From the NCBI GenBank assembly GCA_010015745.1, contig ML978228.1:114935-178934 (forward strand): a stretch of 64,000 nt of DNA. Reading direction: 5' to 3'. The DNA comes from Setomelanomma holmii. Taxonomy: Eukaryota; Ascomycota; Dothideomycetes; Pleosporales; Phaeosphaeriaceae. A program made the position numbers and the translations under genes. This document shows, piece by piece, positions 32,766 through 43,223 of this stretch (its first letter is position 1; each line of letters starts with the position of its first letter). The notes under the pieces are model-generated. The model was not told the origin of the DNA. It ran no database searches and saw only the letters and a program-made list of their open reading frames with translations.

Positions 32766-33365
32766 ATGCCTTCTCAGTGCACCAACAGCTCTTTCCAACC
32801 AACCTTCATATCGGGTGGACCGTTGGACTGTTGCCTTGATTTTCCTGGCCTGCCTAGTCGTCAGACAAGGAGGTTCGAAGATCCGCAGGCTCGGGAGATT
32901 TCCGGCATGTCCCTCATCTGCCGACCTGGTCGACCGCACATCTTCGGCTCGCGAGCAAATCGCGAAACTGGCCGAGTTGAGCACACAATCTGTCGATGCC
33001 ATGATCCCGATAGTCACGGCGATGCTTGGGTCTTCAACGACCCAGAGTATGCCCGAGACAAGCAGGGGAGGATGATGTCTTGGGATGTCGCTATGAACTC
33101 TATCCCCAATCTTTACGGCAAGAACGCCGTGTCTCGGCAAGAAGAGAGCGCGAAAGACATGGAGGCGTTTCATTTTGGATATGCAATGGCGCGTCGCGAG
33201 GGGGATCATATGGTTGACCGAGCTGTACGTTGGGGAGTGAACATCAAGATCAGCCCGTACTCGACGTGGCATAACAGTGATGGTCATCAGCGATTGCATG
33301 TCAATGAAGAGGGCGCGCGCACAGTCATGTATCGCCCGGGTTACCAAAGAAGTCCGCGGCAATAG
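32766..33365 (+). CDS. unrecognised family member D (PH-CRC family)
   Basis: Single exon, 199 residues from ATG 32766; the shortest copy. FQPTFISGG lies near the N-terminus, as in A and B. Core: LICRPGRPHIFG...ICRCHDPDSHGDAW, then MMSWDVAM, VSRQEES, a helical middle, KISPYSTWHNSDGH, VNEEGARTVM and a basic end RSPRQ. It lies over 12 kb from copies A-C, so the family is dispersed across the accessory region rather than a single tandem array. No signal peptide, membrane segment or known domain. The extra Cys in its LICRPG replaces the Val of the other copies. Confidence 0.68.
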   Translation: MPSQCTNSSFQPTFISGGPLDCCLDFPGLPSRQTRRFEDPQAREISGMSLICRPGRPHIFGSRANRETGRVEHTICRCHDPDSHGDAWVFNDPEYARDKQGRMMSWDVAMNSIPNLYGKNAVSRQEESAKDMEAFHFGYAMARREGDHMVDRAVRWGVNIKISPYSTWHNSDGHQRLHVNEEGARTVMYRPGYQRSPRQ

Positions 33366-33684
33366 CTCAGTGATTACGACCAGGACGTTGGCCTCCGGGA
33401 TTGCGAGTCGGTGGTTATGGCCGGTCACCAAAGTTGTATGTACTTTGCCGGATGACTTGAGAGGATGGTGTCTGTTGAAGTAGAAAAATTGATGTAAGAG
33501 TTATTTATTGGTCTCAGGTGAGATGAGAGGCTAAGTACTCTGTTTACCAGCCACTTGCTCCTCCCATAACTGAGGTCCTCGCGACTGCTGCGTCTGATTG
33601 TCTAGGCAGCACCTGCTCTCAACAGTGTCTAGCTTATGGTGTAAATCAATGTTCCTGCTGCTCTAACGCCCCATAGAGCATTCT
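33366..33684. other. spacer, nothing recognised
   Basis: Region downstream of family member D; no coding or repeat signal. Confidence 0.35.
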
Positions 33685-33972
33685 ATGTCTTGCGCTGTGA
33701 TCAGAAAAATTACTGAATTCAAGCAAGACAATACGCCTTGTCAGTATGAGATCCTGAAACGTGAAGAGGTTTGCGAGCAGAGTATATGCGCCAATCCGGA
33801 CCGTATAAGACCTCGGGAAAACGCTGCGTACGTAGCATTCGGCGAGAATTCTTCAGTATGTTATCGGTATGAAGTCACCCAAATCAGCGATGAAAGCGAG
33901 GGAAAAGTGATCTACCAATCGCAAACACATGCTGTGGTCGATGGGTGTGGTACACGGAGGCGCAGATGGTAA
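33685..33972 (+). CDS. hypothetical small protein, possibly a remnant
   Basis: 95-codon frame from ATG 33685 with five cysteines and a hydrophilic composition, ending in an Arg-rich tail. It has no recognisable domain and no signal peptide. A neighbouring frame remains open just downstream, so it may be a fragment of a longer, broken or spliced gene. Weak support. Confidence 0.25.
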   Translation: MSCAVIRKITEFKQDNTPCQYEILKREEVCEQSICANPDRIRPRENAAYVAFGENSSVCYRYEVTQISDESEGKVIYQSQTHAVVDGCGTRRRRW

Positions 33973-34387
33973 AGCCGAACATCGAGTACTCAAAATTGCG
34001 AAGGCGAGGCCGAAGCTAAGACCTCTGGCGCCTTGGCACAGGGCTTCATCTGTCCGCCTTCCAGACTCTCCCACCTAAGCGATCTCGGACGACCACTCAC
34101 CGGCATCGAAGCTAACTACAACTTGTGATGTTACGCGAAATCCCAGCTCTAGATGGTATCGATATCTGCGACTCGTCTAATCGCTCTATCTTTTGTGTGG
34201 AGGCGTCAAGGACAGTGTAGCCTGACGCTTCAGTCTCCGGAGGGGTCAAGGACTCATAATGGATCGCACGAGGCTGCCCTGCGACCAGCAGGTAATCACA
34301 ACTCACACAACAGTTGCTTCTTGACCTGCGCAGCATTGCGCGTAGAACGGCTAGAGAGTTCACGATTGTGGCTTGGTACGAAAGACG
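33973..34387. other. spacer, nothing recognised
   Basis: Between the small frame and the Q/P-rich gene. No convincing coding signal; may contain the unresolved first exon of the Q/P-rich gene. Confidence 0.35.
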
Positions 34388-35727
34388 ATGAGTGACAGTG
34401 CCCCTGAGGCTTCACCTCCAGCCGCGCAAAATACTTACGTGAAAAGTTACCCAACACCACCGCCACAAGTCCCCACCGGGTGTTTCCTGCACCTAATCAG
34501 CAGCCACAGCATGCCATGAGCCCAATACCGAGTCTCCAACAAAAGTTCTCTCGGTCTCCCATGCCAGTCGCATGTCAACAAACCCCGCAGCAGCAGTACC
34601 CGACTCCATTTCAGCAACAGCAGCATACCCCACAATATACGCCGCCCGCAGTCCAGCAGTTATCACAACAGCAGATCCCTGGTGTCCAGTCGACCTCAGC
34701 TCAAGTCTATAGACAGCACAGCTATCCAACACCAGTTGCCACACCAAAGAGCATTCATGTCCCACTTATGGTACAGAGCGCTCCACGTCCCCAGTTTCAG
34801 CCACAGATGAGCCCACCACCTACTCCGAACATGTACAGCTCACAGCAGTCCAATAGCTCCAACTCAGTACTTTATAGTTAACAAGCAAACATCAACGCTG
34901 TAAATACCGCCACGGGCACTCCATTCGGTTCTCCACCTCAAACGAGCGGCTCCGGCTACGTTCAACAAGCCAGCAATTACAACCAGCAGCCTCAACAACA
35001 TCAAGCAAGCAACTCATATCAACTCGGAACACAATTACCTCAACAGTATCAACCGAATGGCTATATGCACCAAGCACAACCACGGCCACAAGGACAGGCA
35101 CACAAGTTGAATCGTACTTCGATGATGGGCAATAGCTTGATGGGTGGAAACATGATGAGCAAGATGTCGTCAACATTCACCCAGCTTCAGACGCGCGCTA
35201 CTGGTTCGGCAGCTCCTGGTCAAGCAAGTGCAAAGCCTACTACTGACTGGAAGAAGTGGGCCAAACGTGGAGCTATCGGCGTGGCTGGAATTAGTGCACT
35301 GGCTCTAGGTGTCGATGCTGCAGGAGATATGCTGTCAGGAGCTGCTGGTATGGATGCTGCTGTCGGTGCTGACTTCAGCGGAGGTGGCGGCGATTTTACT
35401 GGCGGCGGCTTCGAGGGCGGTAATGCATCTGGAGCAATGGATGCGCAGACCGCTTTGGAAACAAACGCGGCAGAAAATGCGATGGCAGGCATTGGTCAAG
35501 ACAATGCGCAGATGTTGCTCGACCCAGTGGGAACTGAATGTAAGTGCCTCGTCTCTTTACCTCACATCACGATCATTGTCCCATCACATTGTCGAGATTC
35601 CGAGTCTGGTCAATGCTTCACAAAATGGTATCGCATGCCATTTACTGACCACCTCCTCAATACAGATACTATGGTCAATGATCCGACTGGCGCAAGCAGT
35701 GCGCAGATTGGCTATGGACTTGTTTAA
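34388..35727 (+). pseudogene. Gln/Pro-rich protein with Gly-rich C-terminus, stop-interrupted
   Basis: One frame runs from about 34480 to the intron at 35540-35665 (126 nt, GTAAGT...TACAG), then to TAA 35725-35727, broken only by TAA at 34879-34881. Before the stop the protein is Gln/Pro-rich; the same composition continues directly after it (QANINAVNT..., then many QQ runs), so the stop lies inside a coding stretch, plausibly from CAA. The C-terminal third reads WKKWAKRGAIGVAGISALAL followed by a Gly/Ala/Phe-rich segment, a layout seen in many uncharacterised fungal Q-rich proteins. An ATG at 34388 opens a different frame, so the first exon is unresolved. It ends 31 bp from the end of the convergent monooxygenase gene. 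Confidence 0.55.
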
Positions 35728-35758
35728 GGTTGCGAAGCTACCAATGTTATCCACGGTT

Positions 35759-37265
35759 CTACGCAGCACTTGGCGGTACCACTGCAACAGGTGGTTTGGC
35801 AAAATCCGATTTCTCACGCGGCGCATTCTTTCCATAATACTGTGTGAAATCATGCTGTATGGCTCGCATGCCCTATGTATCTCAATCAGTATCTTGGCCT
35901 CAAGGGGGTGCAGCACGAGAGACTCACATTCTGCAACTGCTTCGAAAACTCGGCATCTCCTTCAGCTCTCTTCACCAACTGAAAGAAGTCATCCTGCTCG
36001 ACCGCTCGGTCGGGATCGAGTGCAAACAGCCGTCGGATATTGGCGCTGGACACCACATCGATGATGTCGAGATAAATCTTCCTTCGAACCTCGCTATATT
36101 TGTCAAGGATGGATGCATCGGCCTTGTTCTCGTATATGCCACGAAGACAATCGTAGAGGCCTCCGACGTCGACGATGCCGCCTGTCAGGCCCATACCGCC
36201 GCTGACCAGTCAAATTAGCATGTTTGCGTTATCTCGAACAAGGATGAACCTACAAAGGATTACACAAATGTGCTGCATCCGCGGCGAGTAAAAAGCGGCC
36301 AACTCGCATTGATTTTGCCAAACGTTGGTGGACTTTGTATGGCGCGAAGTTGGCAACCTTGTACTCGCTTGGTTCTGGATGGCCTGGCAGCATGGTCTTG
36401 AACTTTTCCTGCAATCTCTCCCTCAGCTGCTCTGTTGTGAAACCTGGCTTCTCGCCGTAGGTGATTCTATACATTCCATCCTTTCCTATTTTCGCCGCCA
36501 TGAACCAGTGCTCAGGGTCGACGATAAAGTTACAATCATTCCACTTGTATGGCTCGAAGTTGTAGTACGTCTGTCCTCATATTAGTACACGGCTCGCTGC
36601 CTGTGGGCTGTGTCATCGTGACCTACATTCGTGGCGACGATCTGCTCATCCCAAGTTCTACCAGGAAACTCCCAGTCACCGAACAACGATCGCCGAATTT
36701 GACTATTGGCTCCGTCGCAGCCAACAATGTAGTCGGCTTCCAGTCTCTTCTTTCCTTCCGGTGTGTCGATATCAACCCACGCCCTTTCGTCGCTTTGACC
36801 AAGGCCGACCACATTGTAGTTGAAGATGATTTTCGCGCCATCATGCTTCGTCAAATGATTCCTCAAAGTCTGCTGAAGTTTTGAAAGAGGCAAGCAGACC
36901 ATATCATCTGGATCGTCTTTCATGACCGTCGAGTCCATCGCAGCGATTGGACTTCCATCCAATTTTCGCCAGCACACGCCATCTGGATGGAAGCCTTGTT
37001 CTCGCATATCGTCACCAACGCCAGCCCGGTTCAGCTCCCACATCGCAGGCGCAGCATAATGTGTCGCGCGCGCACCCTGGTCGAGATCTGGACTTTGATC
37101 GATGATGGTTACTGGAATGTTGCTCTGTGCGAGAAAGAGTGCAAGGAGCAGTCCAGCTGGACCGGCGCCAACAACAATGACCTAGCAATTTGCTCAGATA
37201 TGGTGCACTAGCGAGATCGCTTTGCAATAACTCACATCGCGGAATCCGGGTGTTTGAGTCGCCAT
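35759..37265 (-). CDS. FAD-dependent monooxygenase, aromatic hydroxylase type
   Basis: 429 residues, five exons: 37265-37236, 37181-36627, 36570-36254, 36201-35928, 35872-35759. Introns are 52-56 nt, with GTGAGT/GTAGGT donors and a perfect TACTAAT branch in intron 2. The enzyme class inserts one oxygen atom into phenols or similar rings using FAD and NAD(P)H. Visible motifs: dinucleotide fold VVGAGPAGLLLA close to the start, DG motif YIVGCDGANSQIR, and the FAD ribityl-binding block GRFLLAADAAHLCNPFGGMG. The protein ends shortly after GMRAIQHDFTQYY without the thioredoxin-like domain of phenol hydroxylases. It shares a divergent 346-bp promoter region with the P450, suggesting joint control in one pathway. 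Confidence 0.9.
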
Positions 37266-37611
37266 TATGTTCACGCCGAGGAGACGTAGAATCTTGGGAA
37301 TGCTCGAAAACTTTGGAAGGAAGGTTTACTGCAGACAGAACGCTTATGACCTCACTCTGGAACAGCACATAATCCGAACGTTCCATGACAAGCATAGATA
37401 CTGCCGTAACGTCGACCCGCACGCGCTAAGCTTCAGCCACGAGTGTGGGGAAGATGCAGCAAGGGAATGTGGGGTTGGCGTAGGTCTCCGCACCCAATTC
37501 GGCGCTCCCGAGGAAATTTACCTCCACAATCGCAAGTATTGCCTGGTTGCAAAACCAAAAGGTTTTGCTTCCTTTCCAACTCTCGCGCGCTGGTTTGACA
37601 CTGTTGCAAAT
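37266..37611. promoter_or_regulatory. divergent promoter, monooxygenase / P450
   Basis: 346 bp between the two start codons. Both oxidases probably share control from here, possibly by the zinc-finger factor encoded at 39973-42827 (inference). No clear palindromic or repeated operator was found by eye. Confidence 0.5.
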
Positions 37612-39381
37612 ATGCTCAGCAGCATAAACTTCGAAGGTGCAGAATTGCGCTTGTTAGCGTTCGCCGGCATCGTCTTTCTCATTCTCTACTTGTTCATCTC
37701 GTTCCTCTACAAGCGGAATCGGAAAGGTCTTTCCGCAGTACCAGGACCGCCTGGCCTGCCCATCATCGGCAACACACTACAACTGGGTCGTTATCCCCAT
37801 CGCAAATGTCAAGAGTGGGCAGCAGAATATGGCGAGGTCTTCAAGGTTCAAATCGGCTGGGAGAATTGGGTCTTCCTCAACAGCCCTGAAGCAGTCAAGG
37901 AAATAATGGACAAGCAATCGGCCATTACCTCTGGTCGTCAGCCAATGCCCGTGCTATCAGATATCATCTCTGGTGGAAAGCGCTTCCTTTTGATGACTTA
38001 CTCGCCGCCATGGCGCAAGTTGCGTGCGATTGTGCACAAGCTGCTCACACCGAAAGCATCGAGTGTCTTCAAGCCTAGTCAGGAGTTCGAGGCGAAACAA
38101 TTGCTATTTGATATCTTGACTGATAACAAGAACCAAGAGGAGTTTTATCTGCATGTGCGGCGTTACACGACATCGGTGGTCATGACAAGTACTTATGGCC
38201 GACGTGTTCCATCATGGGTAAGGTAATTGTTTATTAGCCAACAATGTGTGCTGATGGTCTTGTCATTTAGGACTGCGAAGATGTACGAGAGATTTACGGA
38301 CTGATGCAAGAGTTCTCGGAGAGCGCCACACCCGGTGCATATATCGCAGAACTTGTCCCACCACTCGGCAAGCTCCCAACGGCGCTGCAATGGTGGCGGG
38401 CATCTGCCGAGAAGAAATACAGACGCCAACGCGACATCTGGATGAAGTACTGGAATTCACTTCTTCAACAGGTGTCGGCGGGCACAGCTCCAGAGTGCTT
38501 CGTCAAGCAGTTCGCGGAAGGAGACTACAGGAAGCAAGACATTAGCGAAACTCAAGCTGCCTTTGTCGCGGGGAGTAAGTACCGAGCATATATGTCCAAG
38601 GCCTGCGAATGCTTCCAGGTTATCTTGCTAACATGATCCAGCAATGATCGAGGCAGGTTCCGAGACCACATCCTCAGCCCTGAACTCAGCCATAAAATAT
38701 CTCGCAAAGTTCCCCGAAGCCCAACGACAAGCACATGCAGAACTCGACCGCATCATCGGAGACAATCGCATACCCACCTTCGACGACGAAGACGCCCTAC
38801 AATTCATCCGCGCCACAGTCAAAGAAGTTCTGCGCATACGCCCAGTCACCAAAATCGGCTCGCCGCACTACACAACCGCTGACGTCGTCTACAAGGGGTA
38901 CGTGATCCCCAAGAACACGATCGTCAGCCTCTGCCAGTATACGATTCACTTCGACACGAAGAAATGGCGAAGTCCCGAGACTTTCGACCCAAGTCGGTAT
39001 TTGAGCTACCCACTAAAGGCAGGCGCATATGCAGCGGCAGCTAATCCCAACGAGCGCGATCATTTCGATTTTGGCGCGGGAAGGAGGATATGTCCCGGGA
39101 TGCATCTGGCTGAGAACAGTTTGTTTATCACTATTGCTTGTATATTGTGGTTGTTGGAGATCAAGCCTCCGATCGACGAGAACGGGGTGGAGGGTGAAGT
39201 GGATGTCTCGGATGAGGCATATGAGGAGGGTGTGAATACACTACCGAAACCGTATAAGATACGATTTGTTCCAAGAAGTGAGAAGCGTGTACACGTGCTT
39301 CGAGAGTCTTGGGATGAGGCTCAAAAGAACGGATTTCATTTGGGAGGAGTGCAAGTGGACGTTAATGGTGTTGTTAGATGA
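37612..39381 (+). CDS. cytochrome P450 monooxygenase
   Basis: 549 residues, three exons: 37612-38217, 38271-38574, 38642-39381 (introns of 53 and 67 nt). An N-terminal membrane anchor (LLAFAGIVFLILYLFISFLY) is followed by the proline hinge PGPPGLPIIG, so the enzyme should sit on the ER membrane. The I-helix oxygen-binding motif is MIEAGSETTSS, the K-helix E-x2-R is KEVLRIRP, and the heme loop is FDFGAGRRICPGMHLAE with the cysteine thiolate. These resemble fungal P450s acting on small aromatic or secondary-metabolite substrates (CYP2-like architecture), but the substrate cannot be named. The start at 37612 is chosen because the anchor begins there; an open frame extends upstream without P450 character. 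Confidence 0.93.
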
Positions 39382-39972
39382 GCTGCACAGAGAGATGTGT
39401 GGTGTTATCAAATCCAACTGATTACTCTTTCGAAGTCGAGACAATTAATTGACTTATGCGCTGCTGAAATATGTAGATGATAGGATTTTAACCATCCAAG
39501 TTGGTCACCTACTCTGATAAACGTAAAAATGGTGTTGTGGTAGAATGGCTGTGAGCTGAGCAAAACATCTTCGATGGTGATGTGCGCAACGCTTCGTCCA
39601 GCTTGTCGCACGCCGATCGAGATACAGATGGAACATTCGCACTTCATGATCTCACCATATCCTGGTTCGCAATTGTGCCAGCTTTCCTCGGGCGCATGTG
39701 CATGCTGGCTTGCAAGGGCCGGTCGAGAAGCTGTAGAGTGCGGAGAACCCGCCATGTGGGGTAAAATGCTACACCACATCGCCAAAAATATGCGACTGCG
39801 ACATGCATCTTACCCGCTACAGTTCGAGACGAACTTCCCACTTCGGTGAATAGCATTGCAATCTATGGCCCAGTCGAAAGACCCTTGAGAACAACCATCG
39901 TATGAGGTGTGAGCCGTGTAGTGCCTGTGCCATTTGATCACAGCTCACCGCGAACAGCTCGCTTCGACAAGG
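39382..39972. other. intergenic between convergent genes
   Basis: Shared 3' region of the P450 and the transcription-factor gene; no coding signal. Confidence 0.5.
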
Positions 39973-42827
39973 CTATTTGTCCACACATAGCCGTGCATAT
40001 TCCTGTTCATAGAACTTTGCAAGACGCTCCATGGCGAATCCCATTTTTGGCGTGATGCCCCAAACCCATACCTGTCATTAGTCAGCGATATGCAGTGCAA
40101 TGCTTAGGGTGTGTCACACATCTGTGAGGAATGGTGCCCACGCTCTCGAGATAGCTGCTGCCAGAGATGTGCCTTCGCTATATGGATAATCCACTTCGCT
40201 CAATGAGTTCTTCATCTGAGACAAAATCGCTTCCTCCTCTACGGTGGGCGGTATCATGCTGGATTCGATATCGAGCGTGTGCAGCCATTTCGTGAGGAAC
40301 AAAGCTGATGATTGTGAGTCAAAGTGCTTCAAGAAACCTAGAAGAAACGACCGTATACTTACCAGTGTCCCAGGCCGCGGCTGCGTGCTCGACACTCCAA
40401 GAGAACGCAGCCGTCTTCCTGACGAGGAGGTGACCAATCTTTATCGGTGTCAAAAATCGCTGGCATGCTTTCCCGGCTGCTTTGGTAAAGAGCGGACTCC
40501 GCTCAAGAGGGCAAGCAACGTATGCAGCAGCAGCTTCGTCCATGTCTTCTTCAGTTCCAGTGATCATAACAATTCGCTGGAAGGGAAATTCTGGTAGGAA
40601 TAGGCGTACGCATGCAATACTCATTATCGCTTGGCAGTTAAACAAGAGTGGTCCTTCGGAGACATCCCAAGGCGGCTCGACGAACTTCCCCTCTTTCTCG
40701 TCCCAAAAGAATGACTTCTGACATCGAGACAGCGTTGCGATGGCGTTTGATAGCACAATCTCACGGAGGTTGAAGTTGCCGACAATGCCAATGTTCGAAT
40801 AGAGGCCGACCGCTCTGGTGAATTGCAGTGACGTCCACATGTGTATGCATACTGCGTGCATCAGTACTAAGCCTCCAAAGGTCGAGAGATGGTACGGCTG
40901 ATCGCTTGTCATATTGCTTTCCGTATGATGGCCTGATATGGTGTCCGTCAACACGCTTCTCAACGTTCTGCTGGGCGGATTCTTGCGGGCTCGCCAAAGT
41001 TGGCGCCACTCGTCCTCTGATTTAGCATTCCAAAGTTGCTCATCGTCGGGCATTTCGAAGTCTAGATGTTCTGGGCTTACAAAGCCTACAAGAATGCGAA
41101 AGTCAATTCCGGTATGCCTTGTTGGGTCGTACAGGCATCACTTACCAGGAGTGATATCGTAGATAACCATGGCTAAGTTACTCATGATGTTAATGCCACA
41201 CAAGGCTCTTTTGTGAGATTCGCGTTGCACGTAGCCAGCCCATGTCATCCTATCAGCCGATACAACTCTTCTACATAATAATGCTCTTCGCAAGCGGTAG
41301 TCCTTTACTTTCGATTAGCATTCGCCTCCATTTAATGAGCAAATGTAGCCTTACCGTCAAGTAGAAACCAAGCCGTGAGAACTCCGCAACGATCAGATCT
41401 GAATCGCCCGTGAAGAACGCATAGTATGAAAGCAAAAGTCTGGTTTGTACCGCCCAAAGTGCAATCGGCGCCTTTGACTGCGTCGGACAGCATTGATCCT
41501 CAAACTACACACGTCGTTAGTATTCAAAGTTGCTTTGCCACAACAGTAATACGCACTTTCTGGAGAAGGTTAAGGGAGAGTTGATAGGACAAGGCTGCGC
41601 GCCGTCGGTCTAACTGGTAAAGAGCGCCAATTGAACTGAGCGCTAGGAGAAGAGGACTCGGTGTGTCAGCAACCACAAGTGACGGGAGATGGATGATTGG
41701 CAGGTGGCGATGGAAGCAATCCAAGTAACCTCCAACAAAACGCCGCATATCTTGGATAGTCGGTAGAAAGTGTCGGCAGTCCTCCCCGTCCATACGTTCT
41801 CTGACGTTATTGCAGAACGTCTCGTACGCGAATTGATCGATATCAAGCCGATGCGGGCACTTCGACTTATCCTGAAGCACGTGTGGTAATCTGCGAAACA
41901 GCTTTTGAGAATGATCCAGACTAGGATTTTGATAGTTGCGAGCTGTGTTCTGTGCGCCTTGCGAAGAAATGTTTTGCCCAGGCGACGTGACATCGCTGTT
42001 CGAAGGAGTGTAAGGTAGATTTGGCATTCCCAAAGTATCATTCATTGCGAAGAATTCATCGAAGAGAGATATGTCGAAGGTATCCGGTAGAGGCTGTTGG
42101 GTCTCTGACAATCCATCAATGGGTATTGGGCGGATGCTCGGGTTTGGTGCTGACTGGAGACGAGGCCTCTTACTACTTCTTTCCGAGTCTTCATCAACCG
42201 CCATGGTATCCAGGAAGTCGAGACCGTCAAGGTCGAAAACATCCCTGCTTCTGGAAGGCACATCTTGACCTTGGCTTTGCCAACGTGGACTATCAGTCGG
42301 CAATGGCGAAGGAAGATTATACAGCTGGCTATAAAGTTCGGGATCTATGGGTATTTCATCCGAATGCTGTTTGGCGGATGGAGTGGCCAGATCGAATATC
42401 GCGCTGTCAAATGGCGGATCTGGAGCGACATTTTCGACCTCAAGCTCCGGAATAGCGTCCGTGGGAGGAAATGAGTTGGTTGCAACAGTGGTGGAGCCTC
42501 TTGCTTCAGTTTTTGGCTTTTCCACGTCCTTGGATGCAGCTTGTATTGCTTCGTACTCTTTAGCGTGGATAGTCTTCTCGTGTCGCTTCACAAGGTCTCT
42601 ATCGCAGCGCAATCAGTATCACGTCGCCGAAAAGGCGTAATAACATACTTTCGCGCATACGTCTTGTGGCAGAACTGGCACTCGAATGGCCTCTCTTGTG
42701 TGTGACCTCTCTCATGGCGGATACAATGCTCAGATCTATTGAACACCCTGCTACAGCTTGAGCACTTGTAGAGCTTGCGCACCCGACCCCCTGGCGCTAG
42801 CGTTACGGACGTAGTTGTGACCACCAT
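39973..42827 (-). CDS. C2H2 plus fungal-specific-domain transcription factor
   Basis: 844 residues from seven exons: 42827-42649, 42598-41557, 41504-41355, 41302-41146, 41085-40363, 40304-40120, 40071-39973 (introns 48-60 nt; every joint keeps frame). Two N-terminal C2H2 fingers: YKCSSCSRVFNRSEHCIRHE and FECQFCHKTYARKDLVKRHE, the second spanning intron 1. An acidic, Ser/Pro-rich region follows, then the fungal-specific regulatory domain (PF04082-like) from about residue 300: YLDCFHRHLPIIHLPSL, LLLALSSIGALYQL, HKRALCGINIMS. This combination occurs in fungal regulators of dedicated metabolic pathways. Its place between the P450 and the MFS gene suggests it is the local pathway regulator (inference). 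Confidence 0.88.
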
Positions 42828-43223
42828 TGCGAGATGAACTGAAGATGAAGAAGTTCTACACAAAGAACATCGGAGCGTAGCGGATGGAAGTACCGAAGGC
42901 GCACGTGCGAAGAACGATGGTTGGAGGGAGGCAAAATGTCGGGGTACTGGCGCCGAAATGCGGGGAACGTGAAGGCTAGGCTCCGCTATCCATGTCCGTT
43001 GATTGGTCAGCGGAGGATGCGCTAGCCTCGGTCTAGCCTTGCAGCTCCATCATCCTTTTCACGCGGGCTACTTGACACATCCGGAAACAATACAACATCA
43101 CCAATTGCAAATTTGAACTATAGGGACTTGCCAACATACAATCGACACTATATTGAGGGAGCCTATCTACCTTCGGACTTTTGTGATCGCTGCCAATCTG
43201 AGCGTCGTGAGATTGTCACCAGC
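42828..43223. other. promoter region of the transcription factor
   Basis: 396 bp between the end of the leftward MFS gene and the leftward transcription-factor start. No gene seen. Confidence 0.45.
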
